NCBI GenBank assembly: GCA_012514785.1
Contig: JAAYZP010000111.1
Location: 1-9,103, forward strand
Origin: Propionibacterium sp.
GTDB lineage: Bacteria; Actinomycetota; Actinomycetes; Propionibacteriales; Propionibacteriaceae
Direction of reading: 5' to 3'
Length of the DNA stretch: 9,103 bases
The position numbers and the translations under genes were made by a program. Each line of letters begins with the position of its first letter. The stretch's first letter is position 1. The notes beneath the pieces were generated by a model. That model ran no database searches and had not been told where the DNA came from. It worked only from the letters and a program-made list of their open reading frames with translations. This document shows, piece after piece, positions 5,949-9,103 of this stretch.

Positions 5949-6626
5949 ATGGCTGCACCCCTGGACCAGCTCGTCGCCCCCGACTGGGCCGAAGCCCTCG
6001 CGCCCGTCGAGGACCGCATCCGGCGGATGGGCGACTTCCTCCGCGACGAGCTCGCCGCCGGCCGCGACTACCTCCCCGCCGGTGACGACGTGCTGCGCGC
6101 CTTCACACTCCCGCTGGCGGACGTCCGGGTCCTGGTGATCGGCCAGGACCCCTACCCCACCCCGGGGCACGCCGTCGGACTCTGCTTCTCGGTGGCGCGC
6201 GACGTGCGGCCGCTGCCGAAGTCGCTGGTCAACATCTACAAGGAGCTCGACGCCGACCTCGGCATCCCCCCGGCCGAGCACGGCGACCTCACCCACTGGT
6301 TCGAGCAGGGTGTCCTGCTGCTCAACCGGGCGCTCACCGTCCGCCCCGGCGCGCCCGCGTCGCACCGTGGCAAGGGCTGGGAGGAGGTCACCACCCGCGC
6401 GGTGGAGGCGCTCGCGGCCCGCGGCGGGCCCCTCGTCGCGCTGCTGTGGGGACGCGACGCGCAGGGCGCCGAGCCGCTGCTGCCCGGGGTGCCGGTGATC
6501 AAGTCGCCGCACCCGTCGCCGCTGTCGGCGCACGCCGGCTTCTTCGGGTCGCGGCCGTTCAGCCGCGTCAACGAGGCCCTCGTGGCCCAGGGAGCCGAGC
6601 CGATCGACTGGCGACTACCCGGCTGA
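5949..6626 (+). CDS. ung: Uracil-DNA glycosylase, family 1
   Basis: 225 residues. Ung hydrolyses the N-glycosidic bond of uracil in DNA, starting base-excision repair of deaminated cytosine, a notable burden in GC-rich genomes. Motif 1 is VIGQDPYPTPGHAVGLCFSV (63-82) with catalytic Asp67. LLNRALTV (124-131) contains the uracil-binding Asn126. Motif 2, SPHPSPLSAHAGFFG (186-200), has the catalytic His188 and the intercalating Leu192. The Pro after GQDPY in place of His is usual in actinobacterial Ung. The Ala196 before GFFG is less usual, since Arg is normal there. ATG 5949 fits the family's N-terminus; CAGGGT ends 6 nt before it, a weak -10 match, and there is no clear ribosome-binding site. 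Divergent from the DUF4097 operon and followed 29 bp later by msrA. Confidence 0.96.
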   Translation: MAAPLDQLVAPDWAEALAPVEDRIRRMGDFLRDELAAGRDYLPAGDDVLRAFTLPLADVRVLVIGQDPYPTPGHAVGLCFSVARDVRPLPKSLVNIYKELDADLGIPPAEHGDLTHWFEQGVLLLNRALTVRPGAPASHRGKGWEEVTTRAVEALAARGGPLVALLWGRDAQGAEPLLPGVPVIKSPHPSPLSAHAGFFGSRPFSRVNEALVAQGAEPIDWRLPG

Positions 6627-6637
6627 CGCTTGCGCGG

Positions 6638-6649
6638 AAGCGTACGCTT
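6638..6649. promoter_or_regulatory. msrA promoter: -10 box TACGCT inside a perfect palindrome
   Basis: AAGCGTACGCTT is a perfect 12-bp palindrome. Its right half contains TACGCT (6643-6648), a TANNNT -10 box that ends 7 nt before the msrA ATG. A further ACGCTT lies at 6626-6631, overlapping the ung stop, so ACGCTT-AAGCGT can also fold as a 6-bp stem with a 6-nt loop. The arrangement suits an operator over the promoter. The hairpin has no T-run, so it is a poor intrinsic terminator for ung. Confidence 0.42.
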
Positions 6650-6655
6650 GGGGGC

Positions 6656-7327
6656 ATGGATATCGACGTCATGGGCTGGATCCAGCGCACGCTCAAGCCG
6701 AAGATGGTGACGCCTGAGGAGGCGCTCCCCGGGCGCGACGCCCCCGTGCTCACCGGATTCCCCCGCCACACGATCCTGGGGCTCCCGCTCGACGAGGTGC
6801 CCGCCGGCTGCGAGGTGGCGTACTTCGCGCTCGGCTGCTTCTGGGGCGAGGAGCGGATGTACTGGGAGCGCGGCGGCGTGGTCAACACCGCCGTCGGCTA
6901 CATGGGCGGCTACACGCCGCACCCGACGTACCGCGAGACCTGCACGGGCCAGACCGGCCACACCGAGACCGTGCGCGTCGTCTTCGATCCCGCGAAGGTG
7001 AGCTACGACGAGCTGCTCACCATGTTCTGGGAGGCCCACGATCCCACGCAGCTCAACCGCCAGGGCAACGACATCGGCACCCAGTACCGCTCCGCGATCT
7101 TCCCCGCCGACGACGCCCAGCGCGAGGCGGCCGAGCGCACCAAGGCGGTGTTCCAGCAGAACCTGAGCGACGCCGGCTACGGCGAGATCACGACGGAGAT
7201 CACGCAGGGTGCCGCCTTCTACTACGCCGAGGCGGAACACCAGCAGTACCTGGACAAGAATCCTGACGGCTACTGCCCCGTCCACGCCACCGGCGTGCAG
7301 TGCGGCCCGCGCAGCGAAGCCCGGTGA
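6656..7327 (+). CDS. msrA: Peptide-methionine (S)-S-oxide reductase MsrA
   Basis: 223 residues, similar in layout to the longer E. coli-type MsrA. MsrA reduces methionine-S-sulfoxide in proteins and free methionine. The catalytic cysteine is Cys61 in ALGCFWGEE. Resolving cysteines are Cys207 (DGYCPVH) and Cys216 (GVQCGP), as in three-cysteine enzymes recycled by thioredoxin. Other family marks are GYMGGYTPHPTYRETCTG (81-98), GHTETVRVVFDP (101-112), FWEAHDPTQLNRQGND (124-139), GTQYRSAIF and FYYAEAEHQQYLDKNP (188-203). The N-terminal arm with LPGRDAPV (24-31) is also typical. ATG 6656 is preceded by GGGGG only 1 nt away and by TACGCT at 7 nt, so a leaderless start is likely. The in-frame extension into ung is rejected. 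Confidence 0.97.
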   Translation: MDIDVMGWIQRTLKPKMVTPEEALPGRDAPVLTGFPRHTILGLPLDEVPAGCEVAYFALGCFWGEERMYWERGGVVNTAVGYMGGYTPHPTYRETCTGQTGHTETVRVVFDPAKVSYDELLTMFWEAHDPTQLNRQGNDIGTQYRSAIFPADDAQREAAERTKAVFQQNLSDAGYGEITTEITQGAAFYYAEAEHQQYLDKNPDGYCPVHATGVQCGPRSEAR

Positions 7328-7335
7328 CGGCTCTT

Positions 7336-7379
7336 CAGTGAGTGGTTGTCAACCGTGCTCGGTTGACAACCACTCACTG
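7336..7379. terminator. Long perfect stem-loop, bidirectional terminator between convergent genes
   Basis: CAGTGAGTGGTTGTCAACCG (7336-7355) pairs without mismatch with its reverse complement at 7360-7379 around the tetraloop TGCT: a 20-bp stem. It fills most of the 59-bp gap between the msrA stop (7327) and the convergent hydrolase stop (7387). Neither side has a T-run. T-less long hairpins are commonly proposed as terminators in actinobacteria. The arms are less GC-rich than the surrounding DNA. Confidence 0.8.
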
Positions 7380-7386
7380 GACACGG

Positions 7387-8007
7387 TCAGCCGAAGGCAG
7401 CGATGACCTCGTCGACGCTCATCGGCCGGGAGAACATCGGGAAGTCGTGCGCGATCGCGTTCTCGTGCTCCGCCGGCGAAGTAGCGGCGGTGCCGTCGGC
7501 GAGCGTGATCACGTTGAACCCGTTCTCGTAGCCGGTGCGCATCGTCGACTCGACGCAGCAGTTCGTGAGGAAGCCGCCCAGGATGATGGTGCGGATCCCC
7601 TTGCTGCGCAGGATGAAGTCGAGGTTGGTGCTCGCGAACGTGTCGAGGCCCCGCTTCCCCTCGATGACGATGTCGCCGTCCTGCGGGGTGAGGTCGTCGA
7701 CGATCGCCGAGCCCCACTCGCCCTTGATGAAGGCGTTGTTGTCGACGACGCCCTTGAGGATGCCGTAGGGGTGTGAGCTGATCTCGAAGTAGCCGGGGAC
7801 GAAGCTGATCGGGACGTGCAGGATCGACGCCCCGGCCCGGCGTGCGGCCTCGGCCAGTTGGACGGTCTTGGGCAGCATCTGCGTGGACTCCATCACCGGG
7901 GCGACGGCGTCGTGGAACACTCCGCCCTCCGAGGCGAAGTCGTTCTGGTATTCGATGAGGACCAGGGCCGTGGTGGCCGGGTCCAGCGTGACAGCGGTGT
8001 CGGTCAT
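7387..8007 (-). CDS. Isochorismatase-family cysteine hydrolase
   Basis: 206 residues with the alpha/beta fold signature of the isochorismatase superfamily. The catalytic triad can be read as Asp23 (LIEYQNDF, 18-25), Lys118 (IEGKRGLDTF, 115-124) and Cys151 (GGFLTNCCVESTMRTGYENG, 144-163). ADGTAATS (170-177) is the usual substrate-loop segment. Members hydrolyse amides, imides, nicotinamide, ureido compounds or isochorismate; the substrate cannot be told from sequence alone. The FLTNCCVEST form resembles amidohydrolase-like members more than entB-type isochorismatases. The start at 8007 (MTDTAVTLDP) places the first strand correctly. GGAG lies only 2 nt before the ATG, so initiation is not well explained. 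Convergent with msrA and divergent from the DinB gene. Confidence 0.9.
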   Translation of the reverse strand: MTDTAVTLDPATTALVLIEYQNDFASEGGVFHDAVAPVMESTQMLPKTVQLAEAARRAGASILHVPISFVPGYFEISSHPYGILKGVVDNNAFIKGEWGSAIVDDLTPQDGDIVIEGKRGLDTFASTNLDFILRSKGIRTIILGGFLTNCCVESTMRTGYENGFNVITLADGTAATSPAEHENAIAHDFPMFSRPMSVDEVIAAFG

Positions 8008-8086
8008 GGCTCCATGAGAACACCAATTCCGTCGCGACTCGCCCGAACCGCGAGTATTCCCGCTCCCCTCGACCCTGGGCACTGGG

Positions 8087-8092
8087 TACCCT
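8087..8092 (+). promoter_or_regulatory. Candidate -10 box (TACCCT) for the DinB-family gene
   Basis: TACCCT (TANNNT) ends 6 nt before the ATG at 8099. The intervening CGATCC is not a ribosome-binding site, so a leaderless start is the simplest reading. Confidence 0.47.
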
Positions 8093-8098
8093 CGATCC

Positions 8099-8623
8099 AT
8101 GGACGAGCCCACACCCATCCCGCCGGAGACCAAGGACTGGACCGTAGTCATCGCCGACGGCTGCGACGAGTGCGGCTACCGGCCCCACGACGTCTCCACC
8201 ACCGGCGCGCTGCTGCGGGCGTCGATCCCGCGCTGGCGCGAGCGCCTGGCCGGGCCGGAGGTGCGCCGTCGACCCGCCCCGACGACGTGGTCCCCGCTCG
8301 AGTACGGGGCCCACGTGCGCGACGTGTGCCGGGTGTTCCTCGGACGGCTGGAGCTGATCCTCACCGCGGAGCACCCCACGTTCCCCGACTGGGACCAGGA
8401 CGCGGCCGCCGTCGACGGCGAGTACTTCCGCGAGGACCCGCAGCGCGTCGCTGATGAGTACGAGCAGTCGGCCACCCGCCTCGCCGACGCCTTCGACGCG
8501 GTCGCCGGCGACCAGTGGCAGCGCACGGGCATGCGCGGCGACGGGTGGGACTTCACCGTCGGGACCTTCGCGATCTACCTCACCCACGACATCCACCACC
8601 ACCTGCAGGACGCCGGGGCCTGA
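8099..8623 (+). CDS. DinB-family protein
   Basis: 174 residues, largely helical. The segment TTWSPLEYGAHVRDVCRVFLGRLELIL (62-88) contains His72. LTHDIHHHLQDAG (161-173) contains His163 and His167, giving the three-histidine metal site expected of the DinB/YfiT four-helix-bundle superfamily. In actinobacteria many members are mycothiol-dependent transferases or isomerases; the reaction here is unknown. Near the N-terminus a CDEC motif (Cys22, Cys25) precedes the first bundle helix. The start at 8099 is supported by TACCCT 6 nt upstream. The gene is divergent from the hydrolase (91 bp gap), so the two could share regulation. A hairpin overlaps its stop codon. Confidence 0.85.
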   Translation: MDEPTPIPPETKDWTVVIADGCDECGYRPHDVSTTGALLRASIPRWRERLAGPEVRRRPAPTTWSPLEYGAHVRDVCRVFLGRLELILTAEHPTFPDWDQDAAAVDGEYFREDPQRVADEYEQSATRLADAFDAVAGDQWQRTGMRGDGWDFTVGTFAIYLTHDIHHHLQDAGA

Positions 8624-8642
8624 GCACCGGCCGGCTCAGCCC
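8617..8642 (+). terminator. Hairpin at the end of the DinB-family gene
   Basis: GGCCTGAGC (8617-8625) pairs with GCTCAGCCC (8634-8642) at 8 of 9 positions around an 8-nt GC-rich loop, spanning the stop codon. No T-run follows, so termination strength is uncertain. Confidence 0.4.
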
Positions 8643-8670
8643 TTGCCACTATCCGTTTCCTGATTCACAA

Positions 8671-8706
8671 GTTTCTCTCCAGGGGAAACACAGTGATGAG
8701 AGAAAC
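8671..8706. repeat. 9-bp inverted repeat GTTTCTCTC / GAGAGAAAC
   Basis: Perfect 9-bp arms at 8671-8679 and 8698-8706 separated by 18 nt, in a locally A/T-richer patch. A shorter GTTTCC (8655-8660) and GGAAAC (8684-8689) pair overlaps it, so two alternative stems are possible. It could be a terminator-like hairpin or an operator; no adjacent gene start decides which. Confidence 0.4.
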
Positions 8707-8728
8707 AAGGTCTTCGGCCGGCGAAGTT

Positions 8729-8804
8729 GTTCGTGATCGACCGCCAGTGCGCTCTAGCACCCTCGTTTTCGCCAGAACCGCGATCGAGTGGTCGTTCACG
8801 AACA
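8729..8804 (+). repeat. Palindromic element, unit 1
   Basis: This 76-bp unit is bounded by TGTTCGTGATCGACC (8729-8743) and GGTCGTTCACGAACA (8790-8804), which are inverted copies matching at 14 of 15 positions. The interior of 46 bp includes a GTGC-6-GCAC mini-stem (8747-8760) and the run AACCGCGATCGAGT (8776-8789), which is repeated inverted in unit 2. No protein reading is convincing. The form resembles a small non-coding repeat with terminal inverted repeats (a MITE or REP-like element), but no target-site duplication was found. Confidence 0.6.
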
Positions 8805-8820
8805 CGTCGAGGCTGCCGGC

Positions 8821-8897
8821 TGTTCGCGATCGACCACTCGATCGCGGTTTCCCTGTTTTCGGGGGTGCAGAAGGCGTCTAGCGGTCGACCGCGAACA
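8821..8897 (-). repeat. Palindromic element, unit 2 (inverted relative to unit 1)
   Basis: This 77-bp unit is bounded by TGTTCGCGATCGACC (8821-8835) and GGTCGACCGCGAACA (8883-8897), again inverted copies matching at 14 of 15. Read on the minus strand it aligns with unit 1: the end motifs match at 13 of 15 each, and a central 14-mer is identical. Together with its last 5 bases of end motif this gives the perfect 19-bp inverted pair 8776-8794 and 8831-8849. The units are separated by 16 bp. In each unit the two ends agree at position 7 (T in unit 1, C in unit 2), which looks like compensatory change that keeps the stem paired. Confidence 0.6.
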
Positions 8898-9097
8898 CTT
8901 CCCGGCGGGAAGCAGCTCCGCTGTCGGGTAGGCACTGGGCACTGGAGACATACGCGGCAGCATCCCGGCACACCTTGCAGACGCTGGGAAGCGGGAGGGC
9001 GCGGCGTCTGACTGCGTTCTGCGGGCCGGGGCCTCGCACCGACCCGGCGACGCGCCGCGATTAGCCGCACAAAGCCCTAGTCCGGTATGAATGGGCC

Positions 9098-9103
9098 ATG
9101 CTC
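9098..9103 (+). CDS. Possible start of a further gene (runs off the window)
   Basis: ATG at 9098-9100 is preceded by TATGAA ending 6 nt upstream (9086-9091), the same spacing as other gene starts here. Only two codons are inside the window, so the product cannot be named and the call rests on the promoter-like context alone. Confidence 0.2.

Larger units (their letters stand above)
8624..9097. other. Gene-poor stretch with nested inverted repeats
   Basis: No frame here looks like a real gene. The open frames on both strands are arginine- or proline-rich shadows of palindromic DNA, with no recognisable family and no clear start signal. The stretch holds, in order: the DinB hairpin; the inverted pair GTTTCTCTC (8671-8679) and GAGAGAAAC (8698-8706); CTTCG-5-CGAAG (8712-8726); the two-unit palindromic element (8729-8897); a small hairpin CTTCCC-3-GGGAAG (8898-8912); and a 7-bp tandem repeat GGCACTG at 8931-8944. 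From 8946 to 9085 I see nothing specific. Confidence 0.6.

Noticed and set aside
6626..6643. Intrinsic terminator after ung (ACGCTT-6-AAGCGT)
   Set aside because: A 6-bp stem without a T-run that overlaps the msrA promoter; better read as part of an operator-like palindrome.
7349..8602. Minus-strand frame of 417 codons spanning the hydrolase and DinB genes
   Set aside because: Out of frame with the isochorismatase-family gene and antisense to the DinB gene; both of those have catalytic motifs, this frame has none.
8931..8945. Tandem GGCACTG repeat as a possible operator or VNTR
   Set aside because: Only two 7-bp copies; too short to claim a function.
8693..9011. Two overlapping plus-strand frames (8693-8881 and 8727-9011)
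   Set aside because: Both read through the palindromic units and show repeated low-complexity translations; they look like by-products of repeat DNA.
8636..9070. Minus-strand open frame of 144 codons in the repeat-rich stretch
   Set aside because: Arginine-rich composition, no family match, no start signal, and it translates straight through the inverted repeats.
8624..9103. CRISPR array or tandem-repeat array
   Set aside because: The repeated 15-mers alternate in orientation and are unevenly spaced, unlike CRISPR direct repeats.

Overview
The window is about 70% GC. It has short intergenic gaps, GTG/TTG start options, actinobacterial-style -10 boxes close to start codons, and several actinobacteria-restricted families (DUF4307, a PhoH2-type C-terminus, an actinobacterial-type Ung). 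It is therefore most likely chromosomal DNA of a high-GC actinomycete. A propionibacterial relative is a guess from overall look only. No plasmid, phage, transposase, tRNA, rRNA or CRISPR signature is visible. Most of the window is core housekeeping and stress-repair DNA.

Layout, left to right. (1) The 3' end of a PhoH-family gene (1-141, +), then a YwaF/TIGR02206-type membrane protein (199-933, +). This runs 29 bp into the end of a convergent DUF255 thioredoxin-domain protein of the YyaL type (905-2914, -). (2) Divergent from the latter is a rhomboid protease - DUF4307 membrane protein - greA run (2995-4520, +), with a start/stop overlap between the first two genes and a strong intrinsic terminator after greA. 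From memory, Mycobacterium tuberculosis has a comparable neighbourhood (greA, a DUF4307 protein, mca, a DUF255 protein, phoH2). Here a rhomboid gene sits where mca might be expected. (3) A minus-strand two-gene operon encodes a DUF4097 protein with an N-terminal helical module (5036-5872) and a DUF2089 zinc-ribbon/HTH protein (4593-5033). (4) Divergent from this operon are ung (5949-6626, +) and msrA (6656-7327, +). (5) A perfect 20-bp stem-loop separates msrA from a convergent isochorismatase-family hydrolase (7387-8007, -). Divergent from the hydrolase is a DinB-family protein (8099-8623, +). (6) A 474-bp stretch without a convincing gene (8624-9097) holds a nested inverted-repeat element. 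A likely next gene begins at 9098.

Functional theme: repair and quality control (uracil-DNA glycosylase, methionine sulfoxide reductase, thioredoxin-fold protein, GreA rescue of stalled RNA polymerase) alongside envelope-associated proteins (rhomboid, DUF4307, DUF4097/DUF2089). The genes form several independent transcription units, not one pathway. The best candidates for something little described are the DUF4097-DUF2089 operon, whose two proteins share a small helical motif and whose promoter carries an inverted repeat, and the nested palindromic element at 8729-8897. A pattern across the window is a -10-like hexamer 6-7 nt before the start codon of many genes, which suggests leaderless transcription.
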